Positions 22,822 to 31,806 of a stretch of 64,000 bases of DNA are shown here, in pieces. A model generated the notes under the pieces. It did no database searches. It saw only the letters and a program-made list of their open reading frames with translations, and was not told the origin of the DNA. Position 1 is the first letter of the stretch. Each line of letters opens with the position of its first letter. The DNA comes from Azoarcus_F sp036734105 (GTDB taxonomy: Bacteria; Pseudomonadota; Gammaproteobacteria; Burkholderiales; Rhodocyclaceae): NCBI GenBank assembly GCA_036734105.1, contig DAIMZH010000005.1, forward strand, positions 39,106 through 103,105, written 5' to 3'. Position numbers and translations under genes: made by a program.

Positions 22822-24033
22822 ATGTTGAAGTTTCCCATTTACCTCGATTATTCGGCCACGACACCGGTTGATCCACGTGTGGCCGCCAAGATGATTCCCT
22901 GGCTGACCGAGCACTTCGGCAATCCGGCGAGCCGCTCCCATGCCTATGGTTGGGAAGCCGACAAAGCGGTTGAAGATGCACGCGCAGATGTGGCTTCACT
23001 GGTCGGGGCAGATCCCAAGGAAATCATCTGGACTTCAGGTGCGACAGAGTCCAACAACCTGGCGATCAAGGGCGCAGCCCAGTTTTACAAGAGCAAGGGC
23101 AAACACCTGATCACGCTCAAGACCGAGCACAAGGCTGTGCTGGATACGGTTCGCGAGCTTGAGCGCCAAGGTTTTGAAGCGACCTATCTGGATGTGCAGG
23201 AAAACGGTCTTGTCGACCTCGATGCCTTGCGTGCAGCGATCCGGCCCGACACCATTGTGGTATCCGTCATGATGGTGAACAACGAAATCGGCGTGATTCA
23301 ACCGATCGCCGAGATTGGCGAGCTGTGCCGCGAGAAGGGTATCGTGTTCCATGTTGACGCGGCACAGGCCACGGGCAAGGTGGCGATTGATCTGACGAAG
23401 CTGAAGGTTGATCTGATGTCGTTCTCGGCGCACAAGACCTACGGCCCCAAGGGCATAGGTGCGCTGTATGTGCGCCGCAAGCCAAGAATACGTCTGGAAG
23501 CGCAGATGCATGGCGGCGGGCACGAACGCGGTTTGCGCTCCGGCACCCTGGCGACGCATCAGATCGTCGGTATGGGTGAGGCGTTTCGTATCGCCCGGGA
23601 AGAGATGGGTGCCGAGAATGAGCGTGTCCGCATGTTGCGTGATCGCTTGATGAATGGCTTCAGCGACATGGAAGCGGTGTTTGTCAATGGTGATCTTGAC
23701 AGCCGTGTGCCGCATAATCTCAACATCTCGTTTGCCTATGTGGAAGGCGAGTCATTGATCATGGCCATCAAGGATGTGGCAGTGTCTTCAGGGTCGGCGT
23801 GTACCTCCGCCAGTCTGGAGCCATCTTATGTGCTGCGTGCGCTTGGTCGCAATGACGAGCTGGCTCATAGCTCGATTCGTTTCACCATTGGTCGTTTTAC
23901 GAGCGAAGAAGAAATCGACTACACAATCCAGTTGCTGCGCCAGAAGATTGGCAAGTTGCGCGAGCTGTCTCCTTTGTGGGAGATGGTTCAGGATGGTGTG
24001 GATCTGAGCACTGTTCAGTGGGCAGCACACTGA
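22822..24033 (+). CDS. iscS: cysteine desulfurase IscS
   Basis: IscS takes sulfur from cysteine and supplies it to IscU and to tRNA thiolation. The 403 residues match E. coli closely: IYLDYSATTPVDPRVA, Lys205 in FSAHKTYGPKGIGAL, and Cys327 in SSGSACTSASLEPSYVL. The C-terminal tail SPLWEMVQDGVDLSTVQWAA is the IscU/IscX/ferredoxin-binding region. GGAGAG precedes the ATG. The upstream paralogue lacks this tail, so this gene is the one expected to drive IscU-based assembly. Confidence 0.96.
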   Translation: MLKFPIYLDYSATTPVDPRVAAKMIPWLTEHFGNPASRSHAYGWEADKAVEDARADVASLVGADPKEIIWTSGATESNNLAIKGAAQFYKSKGKHLITLKTEHKAVLDTVRELERQGFEATYLDVQENGLVDLDALRAAIRPDTIVVSVMMVNNEIGVIQPIAEIGELCREKGIVFHVDAAQATGKVAIDLTKLKVDLMSFSAHKTYGPKGIGALYVRRKPRIRLEAQMHGGGHERGLRSGTLATHQIVGMGEAFRIAREEMGAENERVRMLRDRLMNGFSDMEAVFVNGDLDSRVPHNLNISFAYVEGESLIMAIKDVAVSSGSACTSASLEPSYVLRALGRNDELAHSSIRFTIGRFTSEEEIDYTIQLLRQKIGKLRELSPLWEMVQDGVDLSTVQWAAH

Positions 24034-24063
24034 TAACCCCGGACAAACAGCAGGAGAGCAATC

Positions 24064-24456
24064 ATGGCATATAGCGAAAAAGTACTCGACCATTATGAAA
24101 ACCCGCGCAATGTGGGCGCGTTTTCCAAGGACGACGATGGCGTGGGCACCGGCATGGTGGGTGCACCAGCCTGTGGCGACGTGATGAAGCTGCAGATCAA
24201 GGTGGGCGCCGACGGCGTCATTCAAGACGCCAAGTTCAAGACTTATGGCTGCGGTTCGGCTATTGCTTCCAGCTCACTGGTGACCGAGTGGGTGAAGGGC
24301 AAGACCGTCGACCAGGCGCTGGAGATCAAGAACACCCAGATCGCCGAGGAGCTGGCCTTGCCGCCGGTGAAGATTCATTGTTCCATCCTGGCCGAAGATG
24401 CCATCAAGGCAGCGGTCGAGGACTACAAGAACAAACACGTGAGTCAAGGTGGCTGA
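24064..24456 (+). CDS. iscU: Fe-S cluster scaffold IscU
   Basis: IscU is the scaffold on which new [2Fe-2S] clusters are built. The 130 residues carry the three ligand cysteines Cys37 (GAPACGDVMKL), Cys63 (TYGCGSAIASSS) and Cys106, plus Asp39. The LPPVKIHCS segment is the HscA-binding motif. The start follows AGGAG. The operon order iscS-iscU-iscA-hscB-hscA-fdx-iscX is the standard one. Confidence 0.97.
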   Translation: MAYSEKVLDHYENPRNVGAFSKDDDGVGTGMVGAPACGDVMKLQIKVGADGVIQDAKFKTYGCGSAIASSSLVTEWVKGKTVDQALEIKNTQIAEELALPPVKIHCSILAEDAIKAAVEDYKNKHVSQGG

Positions 24457-24457
24457 C

Positions 24458-24781
24458 ATGGGCGTGAGTCTGAGCGAACGGGCAGCGAGTCATATCTCTA
24501 ACTTCATGATGCGGCGTGGCAAGGGTGTAGGCATTCGTCTGGGTGTTCGCACCTCGGGTTGCTCTGGTATGGCCTACAAGCTGGAGTTTGCCGATGATGC
24601 GCATGACGATGATGTGGTGTTTGAGTGTCACGGTGTACGCGTGCTGGTCGACCCCAAGAGCCTGCCCTATCTGGAAGGCACCGAGCTTGATTTTGTTCGG
24701 GAGGGCTTGAACGAAGGGTTCAAGTTCAACAACCCGAACGTCAAGGACGAGTGTGGTTGTGGCGAAAGCTTCAATGTCTGA
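24458..24781 (+). CDS. iscA: A-type Fe-S carrier IscA
   Basis: IscA receives or delivers iron/Fe-S clusters. The 107 residues show Cys35 in RTSGCSGMAYKLEF and the Cys99-Gly-Cys101 pair in DECGCGESF, the three ligands of A-type carriers. ATG 24458 (MGVSLSERAASHI) is used, one base after the iscU stop; a GTG nine bases upstream is possible but overlaps iscU. Confidence 0.95.
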   Translation: MGVSLSERAASHISNFMMRRGKGVGIRLGVRTSGCSGMAYKLEFADDAHDDDVVFECHGVRVLVDPKSLPYLEGTELDFVREGLNEGFKFNNPNVKDECGCGESFNV

Positions 24782-24796
24782 TTGGGGTGTGCATCC

Positions 24797-25342
24797 ATGA
24801 GCGTGACGATGCCGGTTGATCTGCAGCAGGATTTTTTCGCGCTGTTCGGCTTGCCGCGCAGTTTTGCAGTGGATGAAAACGCGCTTGAATCCGCTTATCA
24901 CGAGCTGCATTCAAGGGTTCATCCGGATCGCCACGCTCATCTCCCTGACGCTGACAAGCGTCGTGCCATGCAGTGGGCAACTCGTGTCAATGAAGCCTTC
25001 AGTACGCTGCGTAATCCCTTGCAGCGGGCTTTGTACTTGCTTGAACTGAACGGTGTCGATGCCGGGCTGGAAACCAACACTGCGATGTCACCCCAGTTTC
25101 TGATTGAACAGATGGAGTGGCGTGAGGCGGTGGAGGAGGCGCGCGAAGCGGCTGACATCAACGACCTTGAGCAGTTGCATCATCGCCTCCGCGCGGCTTC
25201 GTGGATCTTGCTTGACGAACTGCGCGACAGTTTTGACATTCTGAGAGACTTGAAACAGGCAGCCGAAATTGCCCGGCGACTGATGTTCATGGAAAAACTT
25301 CAGCACGAAATTGATGACGCCCTCGAGGCGCTAGAGGACTAA
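24797..25342 (+). CDS. hscB: Fe-S cochaperone HscB
   Basis: HscB is the J-domain protein that brings IscU to HscA. The 181 residues start MSVTMPVDLQQDFFALFGLP and carry the J-domain signature HPD at residues 42-44 (RVHPDRHAH). A C-terminal three-helix domain that binds IscU follows (NTAMSPQFLIEQMEWREAVE). The last base of its stop codon is the first of the hscA start (TAATG). Confidence 0.95.
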   Translation: MSVTMPVDLQQDFFALFGLPRSFAVDENALESAYHELHSRVHPDRHAHLPDADKRRAMQWATRVNEAFSTLRNPLQRALYLLELNGVDAGLETNTAMSPQFLIEQMEWREAVEEAREAADINDLEQLHHRLRAASWILLDELRDSFDILRDLKQAAEIARRLMFMEKLQHEIDDALEALED

Positions 25343-27210
25343 TGGCTTTATTGCAAATTGCCGAGCCCGGCTTGTCGGCTGAGCCGCACAAACATCGGCT
25401 GGCGGTCGGCATCGATCTTGGGACCACAAACTCGCTTGTGGCGACTGTTCGCAACAGCATTGCCGTGTGCTTGCCTGATGAAGGCGGGCGCACCATGCTG
25501 CCCTCAATTGTGCGCTACCGCACAGATGGCGAAGTTGAGGTTGGACGTACTGCGATGCAGGCCCACGCCAAGGACCCGCGCAACACCATCCTTTCGGTCA
25601 AGCGTTTCATGGGACGCGGTCTGCGCGATGTCGCGCATGTGGAGACCATGCCTTACGACTTTGTTGACAAAGAAGGCATGGTTCGCCTGCGCACTGTGCA
25701 AGGCGTCAAGAGCCCGGTTGAGGTCTCTGCGGAAATCCTCCGGGTGCTAGGCAAGCGCGCTGAAGACAGCCTTGGTGGTGCGCTGACCGGCGTGGTGATC
25801 ACGGTTCCCGCTTATTTCGATGACGCTCAGCGTCAGGCCACCAAGGACGCAGCTCAGCTTGCTGGTCTGAACGTGCTGCGTTTGCTCAATGAACCCACTG
25901 CGGCGGCCGTGGCCTACGGGCTGGACAATGCGGCAGAGGGCGTTTATGCGGTGTACGACCTTGGGGGCGGCACCTTTGATCTGTCCATCCTCAAACTGTC
26001 ACGCGGCATCTTCGAGGTGCTGGCCACCAATGGCGACAGCGCGTTGGGTGGGGACGACTTTGATCATCGCTTGTTCTGCTGGATTCTCGACCGCACGCGT
26101 ATCTCGCCACCCTCGGGAGAAGACGCCCGGCTGCTGTTGATCAAGGCGCGTGAAGCCAAGGAGTTGCTCACCGCCAGTGAAGAGGCCAGAGTGCTGGCCT
26201 ATCTTAGCTCAGACGAAACCGTTGATCTGACCATTACCCGCGAAGAGTTTGCCAGTCTCACCGAGCACTTGGTTCGCAAGACCATTTCGCCAATGCGCAA
26301 AGTTTTGCGTGACGCAGGCTTGTCGCCGAATGAGGTCAAAGGTGTGGTGATGGTGGGTGGCGCTACCCGCATGCCGCATATTCAGCGGGCGGTAGCCGAA
26401 TTCTTTGGGCAGGAGCCACTAAACAATCTGGACCCGGATAAGGTCGTCGCTCTGGGGGCGGCCATTCAGGCGGACGTGCTGGCTGGCAATCGTCGCGAAG
26501 AGGATGACTGGTTGTTGCTTGACGTGATTCCCTTGTCGCTCGGGCTGGAGACCATGGGCGGCTTGGTCGAGAAGGTGATACCACGCAACGCCACCTTGCC
26601 GATTGCGCGTGCCCAGGAGTTCACCACTTTCAAGGACGGTCAGACGGCCATGGCGTTTCATGTGGTGCAGGGTGAGCGTGAGCTGGTGTCCGACTGTCGC
26701 TCGCTGGCACGCTTTGAACTGCGCGGCATTCCGCCAATGGCAGCGGGTGCTGCGCGTATCCGTGTCACCTTTCAGGTGGATGCGGACGGCTTGCTGGCGG
26801 TGGCTGCGCGCGAGATGTCGTCGGGGGTTGAGGCGCAGGTGTCGGTCAAGCCATCGTATGGTTTGAGTGATGACGAGATCGCCACGATGCTGCGCGAGGG
26901 TATGGACCATGCCTCCGAAGACATGAACGCCCGGGCGCTGCAGGAGCAGGTGGTAGAGGCCGAGCGGCTGCTCGAAGCCACCACGCAGGCGCTGGCAGTG
27001 GATGCCGAGTTGCTGGACGCGCCGGCGCGCGCTGCCATTGATCAGTCGATGGCAGTGTTGCGTGACGCCAAGGCCGGAAGCGATCACCGGGCAATCAAGA
27101 CTGCGGTCGAGCGGCTGGCGCGATCAACCGATGAGTTTGCTGCTCGAAGGATGGACAAGAGTGTTCGGTCGGCATTGGCCGGACGCCAGATCAACGAGAT
27201 TGAAACATGA
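25342..27210 (+). CDS. hscA: Fe-S chaperone HscA (Hsp70 family)
   Basis: HscA is the specialised Hsp70 that acts on IscU to release its cluster. The 622 residues have the Hsp70 ATPase signatures VGIDLGTTNSLVATVRN, YDLGGGTFDLSILKLSRG and VVMVGGATRMPHIQ. The substrate domain starts near VIPLSLGLETMGGLVEKVIP, and a helical lid follows. The length agrees with E. coli HscA (616). It overlaps hscB by one base and fdx by four, so the whole isc run is translationally coupled from here on. Confidence 0.96.
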   Translation: MALLQIAEPGLSAEPHKHRLAVGIDLGTTNSLVATVRNSIAVCLPDEGGRTMLPSIVRYRTDGEVEVGRTAMQAHAKDPRNTILSVKRFMGRGLRDVAHVETMPYDFVDKEGMVRLRTVQGVKSPVEVSAEILRVLGKRAEDSLGGALTGVVITVPAYFDDAQRQATKDAAQLAGLNVLRLLNEPTAAAVAYGLDNAAEGVYAVYDLGGGTFDLSILKLSRGIFEVLATNGDSALGGDDFDHRLFCWILDRTRISPPSGEDARLLLIKAREAKELLTASEEARVLAYLSSDETVDLTITREEFASLTEHLVRKTISPMRKVLRDAGLSPNEVKGVVMVGGATRMPHIQRAVAEFFGQEPLNNLDPDKVVALGAAIQADVLAGNRREEDDWLLLDVIPLSLGLETMGGLVEKVIPRNATLPIARAQEFTTFKDGQTAMAFHVVQGERELVSDCRSLARFELRGIPPMAAGAARIRVTFQVDADGLLAVAAREMSSGVEAQVSVKPSYGLSDDEIATMLREGMDHASEDMNARALQEQVVEAERLLEATTQALAVDAELLDAPARAAIDQSMAVLRDAKAGSDHRAIKTAVERLARSTDEFAARRMDKSVRSALAGRQINEIET

Positions 27211-27548
27211 CACAAGTAATTGTTCTACCCCATGTCGAGCTGTGTCCGGATGGCACGGTGATCGATGTTCCGGCCGGTGTAAGCCTGTGCGATGCTTTGC
27301 TCGATAACGATATCGATATCGAGCACGCCTGCGAAAAGTCCTGCGCCTGTACAACCTGCCATGTGATCGTACGCGAAGGGTTCGCATCACTTGGTGAACC
27401 CACCGAAGAGGAGGAAGATCTTCTCGACAAGGCTTGGGGCCTGGAGCCGCAGTCCCGCTTGTCCTGTCAGACTGTGGTCGGCGATACCCCTCTGGTGGTC
27501 GAAATTCCGCGCTACACCATCAACATGGCACGTGAGGATAAACACTGA
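27207..27548 (+). CDS. fdx: ISC-type [2Fe-2S] ferredoxin
   Basis: This is the electron donor for cluster assembly by the isc machinery. The 113 residues keep the cluster ligands Cys42, Cys48 and Cys51 in EHACEKSCACTTCHVIV and Cys87 in RLSCQTVVG, with the extra conserved Cys46. The acidic stretch EPTEEEEDLLDKAWGLEPQS is typical of ISC ferredoxins. It overlaps hscA by ATGA and iscX by TGATG. Confidence 0.96.
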   Translation: MTQVIVLPHVELCPDGTVIDVPAGVSLCDALLDNDIDIEHACEKSCACTTCHVIVREGFASLGEPTEEEEDLLDKAWGLEPQSRLSCQTVVGDTPLVVEIPRYTINMAREDKH

Positions 27549-27742
27549 TGAAATGGACTGATGTACAGGAAATCGCCATTCAGTTGGCAGATAGCAAGCC
27601 AGACGTCGATCCCACCCGGGTCAACTTCGTCGACCTGATGAACTGGGTCATGGCCTTGCCGGAGTTTGACGACGACCCCAAACGTTGTGGCGAACGTATC
27701 CTCGAAGGGATTCAGCAGGCCTGGATCGATGAGCTTTCCTGA
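27548..27742 (+). CDS. iscX: IscX (YfhJ) Fe-S assembly modulator
   Basis: This small acidic protein binds IscS and iron and tunes the desulfurase rate. The 64 residues read MKWTDVQEIAIQLADSKPDV at the start, then the family's RVNFVDLMNWVMALPEFDDD and end with the helix RILEGIQQAWIDEL. It is the last gene of the isc operon and shares one base with the fdx stop. Confidence 0.95.
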   Translation: MKWTDVQEIAIQLADSKPDVDPTRVNFVDLMNWVMALPEFDDDPKRCGERILEGIQQAWIDELS

Positions 27743-27761
27743 CCTTTCGTGAGCACCTGTG

Positions 27762-28247
27762 ATGAGCGATCAACGGGTATATGACTTTGACTTGACCGCG
27801 CTCGATGGTCAGCCACTGAAACTGGCTGATTATCGCGGTTCGGTGATGCTGGTGGTCAATACCGCGAGCCGTTGCGGCTTCACGCCCCAATATGCTGGTC
27901 TGGAGGCGCTCTATCAGCGCTTTCGGGAGCGTGGCTTTGTGGTCATTGCAACGCCTTGCAATCAGTTTGGCGCGCAGGAGCCTGGGAGTGACGACGAAAT
28001 TGCCGAGTTCTGTCAGACCCGCTTCTCGACAAGCTTCCCGGTCAGTGCCAGGCTTGAGGTAAACGGCCCTGACGCTCATCCGCTTTATCGTTATCTGTGC
28101 GCAGGTGCTCCCGGCTTGATGGGGACCAACAGCATCAAGTGGAATTTCACCAAGTTCCTGGTGAACCGCCAGGGTCAGGTGGTGGATCGTTTTGCACCGG
28201 CGACCAAACCGGAGGCCTTGGATTCGGCAATCGAGTCCTTGTTGTGA
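27762..28247 (+). CDS. glutathione peroxidase family protein (Cys type)
   Basis: This 161-residue thiol peroxidase of the glutathione peroxidase fold reduces H2O2 and organic peroxides, often with thioredoxin in bacteria. The catalytic tetrad is visible: Cys38 in NTASRCGFTPQYAGLEAL (cysteine, not selenocysteine), Gln68 with Asn67 in ATPCNQFGAQEPG, and Trp/Asn in SIKWNFTKFLVNRQGQ. ATG 27762 is used; a GTG three bases upstream is possible. It lies 19 bases after iscX, so it may be read with the isc operon, which would link peroxide defence to Fe-S repair. Confidence 0.92.
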   Translation: MSDQRVYDFDLTALDGQPLKLADYRGSVMLVVNTASRCGFTPQYAGLEALYQRFRERGFVVIATPCNQFGAQEPGSDDEIAEFCQTRFSTSFPVSARLEVNGPDAHPLYRYLCAGAPGLMGTNSIKWNFTKFLVNRQGQVVDRFAPATKPEALDSAIESLL

Positions 28248-28307
28248 CCAGCCTGTTTGCTGGCCACAAGTTTCAGTTCAGATGCCGCTGATGCGCTGAA
28301 AATCTCA

Positions 28308-29252
28308 TCAAGCCGCAGGCAGTTGCTCCTGAGTGATGACGAAAACGCAGTCTTCTACATTACCTTCAGTCAGCCACACCAAGGGCAGATTGGGGAAGGC
28401 GGCCTGTACCAGATGCCGGTTGTGACCCACTTCCACCGCCAGAATGCCGCCCGGTTTGAGGTGTCTGCGTGCCTCCGCGATGATGCGTCTGACGATATCC
28501 ATGCCGTCATCACCTGCAGCCAGTGCCATGCGGGGTTCGTGCAGATACTCGCCTGGTAAGGTTTGCATGTCGGGCTCGGTAACATATGGCGGGTTTGAGA
28601 TGATGAGATCGAACTGGCGTCCATCGAGCGAAGCGAAAACATCGGTCTGAACCAGTTCCACCTGTTCTTCCAGACCGTAATCGCCGACGTTTTCGTGGGC
28701 GACTTCAAGCGCGTCGGCGGACAGGTCAGCGCCGACTATCCGGGCGTTCGGAAAGACATGCGCCATCAGGATGGCGAGGCATCCTGAACCGGTGCATAGA
28801 TCGAGCGCGTCGGTGACCTCCTGGGCATCGTTGATCCACGGCGAGAACCCGTCGCCCAGCAACTCGGCGAAAAACGAACGCGGCACAATGACGCGCGGAT
28901 CTACCTTGAAACGGAAGTCACCCAGCCAGGCCTCGCCAGTCAGATAGGCTGCTGGAGTCCTGTCATTGACGCGGCGCTCGATCACGTCGAGCAGCGCCTC
29001 GCGCTCTTCGCCAGTGATGCAGGCATCCAGAAAGGGTTCGAGTCGGTTGTTTGGCAGTGACAAGGTGTGCAACAACAGCCACACAGCCTCGTCGTAGGCA
29101 TCGCTGCAACCATGGCCGAAGAACAAGCCAGCCCGGTTGAAACGGGTCACGGCATAGCGCAGCCAGTCGCGCAACGTGACCAACTCTGCCAGTGGCCCGT
29201 GTTCATGTTCATGCTCATCGATTGGCTCGTCTTGCTGCATTTCGGTGCTCAT
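28308..29252 (-). CDS. prmB: ribosomal protein L3 N5-glutamine methyltransferase
   Basis: PrmB methylates a glutamine in ribosomal protein L3. The 314 residues have an N-terminal helical domain (TLRDWLRYAVTRFNRAGLFF, GHGCSDAYDEAVWLLLHTL) and a SAM-binding domain with ALDLCTGSGCLAILMAHVFP. The catalytic NPPY motif lies in FDLIISNPPYVTEPDMQTLP, followed by HEPRMALAAGDDGMDIVRRI. The GHG(C/T)xxAxDEA start is characteristic of PrmB as opposed to PrmC. It begins one base from the dapE stop and is probably co-transcribed with it. Confidence 0.93.
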   Translation of the reverse strand: MSTEMQQDEPIDEHEHEHGPLAELVTLRDWLRYAVTRFNRAGLFFGHGCSDAYDEAVWLLLHTLSLPNNRLEPFLDACITGEEREALLDVIERRVNDRTPAAYLTGEAWLGDFRFKVDPRVIVPRSFFAELLGDGFSPWINDAQEVTDALDLCTGSGCLAILMAHVFPNARIVGADLSADALEVAHENVGDYGLEEQVELVQTDVFASLDGRQFDLIISNPPYVTEPDMQTLPGEYLHEPRMALAAGDDGMDIVRRIIAEARRHLKPGGILAVEVGHNRHLVQAAFPNLPLVWLTEGNVEDCVFVITQEQLPAA

Positions 29253-29253
29253 C

Positions 29254-30405
29254 TCAGTGCTGTTCCTTGGCGAGAAGTCGGGTCATGGTCTGGTGGTAAA
29301 TGCGCGATAACGGCTCTATGGCCTCAACAGCGACGCATTCGTTGATCTGGTGAATGGAGGCGTTGACCGGGCCAAACTCCACCACTTCGGGGCAGATGTC
29401 GGCTATGAATCGTCCGTCTGAGGTGCCACCGGTGGTTGAGAGTTCAGTGTCGAGTCCAGTCTCGGCCAGTATTGCCTGGGAGACCGCCTGCACAAGTTTG
29501 CCCCTGCCGGTCACGAAGGGTTTGCCGGATAAATGCCACTCAAGCTCATAGGTCAGGCCATGTCGGTCGAGGACTTCGTGTGTACGTTGCTGCAGGGATT
29601 CGGCGCTGCTGACTGACGCAAAACGAAAATTGAAAAGCACGACGCATTCGCCCGGAATGACGTTGTTGGCGCCTGTGCCGGCGTGGATGTTGGAGACCTG
29701 CCATGTGGTTGGCGGAAAGAACTCGTTGCCGTCGTCCCATCGGATCGCGGTCAGCTCCGCCAAAGCGGGCGCCAGTGAGTGTATGGGGTTGAGGGCAAGA
29801 TGAGGGTAGGCCACATGGCCTTGCTTGCCCTTGACAGTCAGCTTGCCCGACAGCGAACCGCGTCGACCGTTCTTGATCATGTCACCCAGTTGCATGACCG
29901 AGGTAGGTTCACCAACCACGCAGTAGTCTATTCGTTCGCCGCGAGCAGCCAGCGCCTCGACGACCTTGACCGTGCCGTGCGTGGCAATTCCTTCCTCGTC
30001 CGATGTCAGCAGCAAGGCAATCGAGCCTTGGTGATCCGGGTTTGCGGTCAGAAATTGCTCAATGGCCGTAACGAAGGCCGCCAGTGAGGTTTTCATGTCC
30101 GCTGCGCCACGCCCAAACAGCATGCCATCGCGCAAGGTGGGTTCAAAAGGCGGGCTGCTCCAGCGTTCGCTCGGCCCTGGCGGAACGACGTCAGTGTGGC
30201 CAGCAAAACACAGCAAGGGCGCAGTGGTGCCGCGACGTGCCCACAGGTTCATGACACCACCACTGTCGACACGCTCAAAGTTGAAACCGAGTGGTGAAAG
30301 CCGTGACATGATGAGTTCAAGGCAACCGGCGTCTTCAGGGGTGACTGACGGTCGCGCGATGAGTTCGCAAGCGAGTTCCAGTGTAGGGGAGGGGGTTTTG
30401 TTCAT
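29254..30405 (-). CDS. dapE: succinyl-diaminopimelate desuccinylase
   Basis: DapE removes succinate from N-succinyl-LL-diaminopimelate in the lysine/meso-DAP pathway, feeding peptidoglycan. The 383 residues of this M20 metallopeptidase have the zinc ligand and catalytic Asp in CFAGHTDVVPPGP, the bridging Asp in FGRGAADMKTSLAAFV, the catalytic Glu pair in LLLTSDEEGIATHGT and the last ligand His in PVNASIHQINECV. ATG 30405 (MNKTPSPTLELACELIARPS) agrees with the family; the open frame runs on to 30609 without similarity. Confidence 0.94.
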   Translation of the reverse strand: MNKTPSPTLELACELIARPSVTPEDAGCLELIMSRLSPLGFNFERVDSGGVMNLWARRGTTAPLLCFAGHTDVVPPGPSERWSSPPFEPTLRDGMLFGRGAADMKTSLAAFVTAIEQFLTANPDHQGSIALLLTSDEEGIATHGTVKVVEALAARGERIDYCVVGEPTSVMQLGDMIKNGRRGSLSGKLTVKGKQGHVAYPHLALNPIHSLAPALAELTAIRWDDGNEFFPPTTWQVSNIHAGTGANNVIPGECVVLFNFRFASVSSAESLQQRTHEVLDRHGLTYELEWHLSGKPFVTGRGKLVQAVSQAILAETGLDTELSTTGGTSDGRFIADICPEVVEFGPVNASIHQINECVAVEAIEPLSRIYHQTMTRLLAKEQH

Positions 30406-30553
30406 TGTGCGCTTGATCTTGTGTTTAAACTGTTGTTCCGGGTGTGAGGAGCTGATGGTCAGGCTGCGATGGCAGTCCACAGACAGGAAGCGTTCAGGTC
30501 GACAAGCTGTTAATACGCAAGTTGCCTGAGGCCGGAACACCTCGGCGAGCCAG

Positions 30554-31747
30554 CTAGTCGCCGTCGATATGAAGCGAAAACTCCTGGAAAGATGCGCCTT
30601 CAGGGTCACTCATCTGGAGGTCTCTGACCCTGTTGCTACCGTTGTCGCTGGACGGTGGTGCTTCACCGAAGTTACCGTCCTTGAAATGCGCATTGTTGAT
30701 CAGCCAGGACAGGTTGGTGGGCGAGTCGGCATTGACCAGGGCCTCATCCAGCGTGATGACCTTCTCGTGATACAGACGGTGGAGGTCTTGTTCGAAGGTT
30801 TGCGAGCCGGGAGCCAGACTCTGGTCCATGGCCTCCTTTATCGCACCCACCTCTCCACGCTCTACCAGGTCGGCGATGTGTCGGGTGTTGAGCAGAATTT
30901 CAACCGCAGGCGTACGACTCTTGTCAGGCTTGCGAACCAGTCTTTGCGACAGGATGCAGCGCAAGGCCACCGAGAGGTCAAGATAGAGCAATGAGCGATT
31001 TTCGAGCGGAAAGAAATTAACGATGCGGTTCAGCGCGTGATAGGCGTTGCTGGCGTGCAGCGTGGCAAGACACAGATGACCAGTGTGCGCATACGACAGC
31101 GCAGCCTGCATGGTTTCACGGTCCCGGATTTCACCAATCAGGATGCAATCAGGCGCCTGTCGCATGGCGTTGCGCAGCGCTTCGTGCCACGAGTGGGTGT
31201 CGATTCCCACTTCACGTTGGTTAACCACTGACTTGCGGTGGCGAAACAGGTACTCAATGGGGTCTTCGATGGTCAGGATGTGACCACTATGGTGGCGGTT
31301 GCGATGGTCTATCATCGAGGCCAGCGTGGTCGACTTGCCTGAACCGGTGGAGCCGACCACCAGAATGAGGCCGCGTTTTTCGAGAACCAGGTCGGCCAGC
31401 ACGGGGGGCAGGCCGAGACTATTGAGTGGGGGAATGTCGCTCTGAATGAAGCGCACCACCACGGCAATGGTGCTGCGTTGCCAGAAGGCATTGATACGGA
31501 AGTTGCCGACACCCTTGATGCCGTGCGAGATGTTCAGCTCGCGACTGCGCTTGAAGATATCGGTTTGTTCGCGGGTGATCAGCTCGAAAAGCAGCTTTTC
31601 GATCATGGCCGGATCCATGACCTGCTGATTGATCGGGACGGTGTTGCCCTCGATCTTGATGTGAATGGGCGTGCCTGCCGTGATGAAGATATCGGAAGCG
31701 CGCTTTTCAACCATCAACTGGAACAGTTTGTCGAACATCATGGCCAT
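30554..31747 (-). CDS. pilU: type IV pilus retraction ATPase PilU
   Basis: PilU is a PilT paralogue that assists pilus retraction and twitching motility. The 397 residues have an N-terminal PAS-like part (DKLFQLMVEKRASDIFITAG), Walker A VVGSTGSGKSTTLASMIDHR near residue 132, the Asp box ILTIEDPIEYLFRHRKSVVN, Walker B CILIGEIRDRETMQAALSYA and the His box HTGHLCLATLHASNAYHAL. The HRKSVVNQREVG stretch and the long C-terminal tail favour PilU over PilT. ATG 31747 has AGGTGAG upstream; a GTG at 31759 lacks one. Unusually it sits alone between dapD and dapE with no pilT next to it. Confidence 0.9.
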   Translation of the reverse strand: MAMMFDKLFQLMVEKRASDIFITAGTPIHIKIEGNTVPINQQVMDPAMIEKLLFELITREQTDIFKRSRELNISHGIKGVGNFRINAFWQRSTIAVVVRFIQSDIPPLNSLGLPPVLADLVLEKRGLILVVGSTGSGKSTTLASMIDHRNRHHSGHILTIEDPIEYLFRHRKSVVNQREVGIDTHSWHEALRNAMRQAPDCILIGEIRDRETMQAALSYAHTGHLCLATLHASNAYHALNRIVNFFPLENRSLLYLDLSVALRCILSQRLVRKPDKSRTPAVEILLNTRHIADLVERGEVGAIKEAMDQSLAPGSQTFEQDLHRLYHEKVITLDEALVNADSPTNLSWLINNAHFKDGNFGEAPPSSDNGSNRVRDLQMSDPEGASFQEFSLHIDGD

Positions 31748-31806
31748 GAGCTGACTCACCTGCGAATGTCAGGGGCGGCAAAGCTGCCGCCCACTTGAAA
31801 ACCTGC

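Noticed and set aside
22175..22999. Open frame of 274 codons on the minus strand
   Set aside because: It spans the 3' end of one desulfurase gene and the start of the next in antisense, with no motif.
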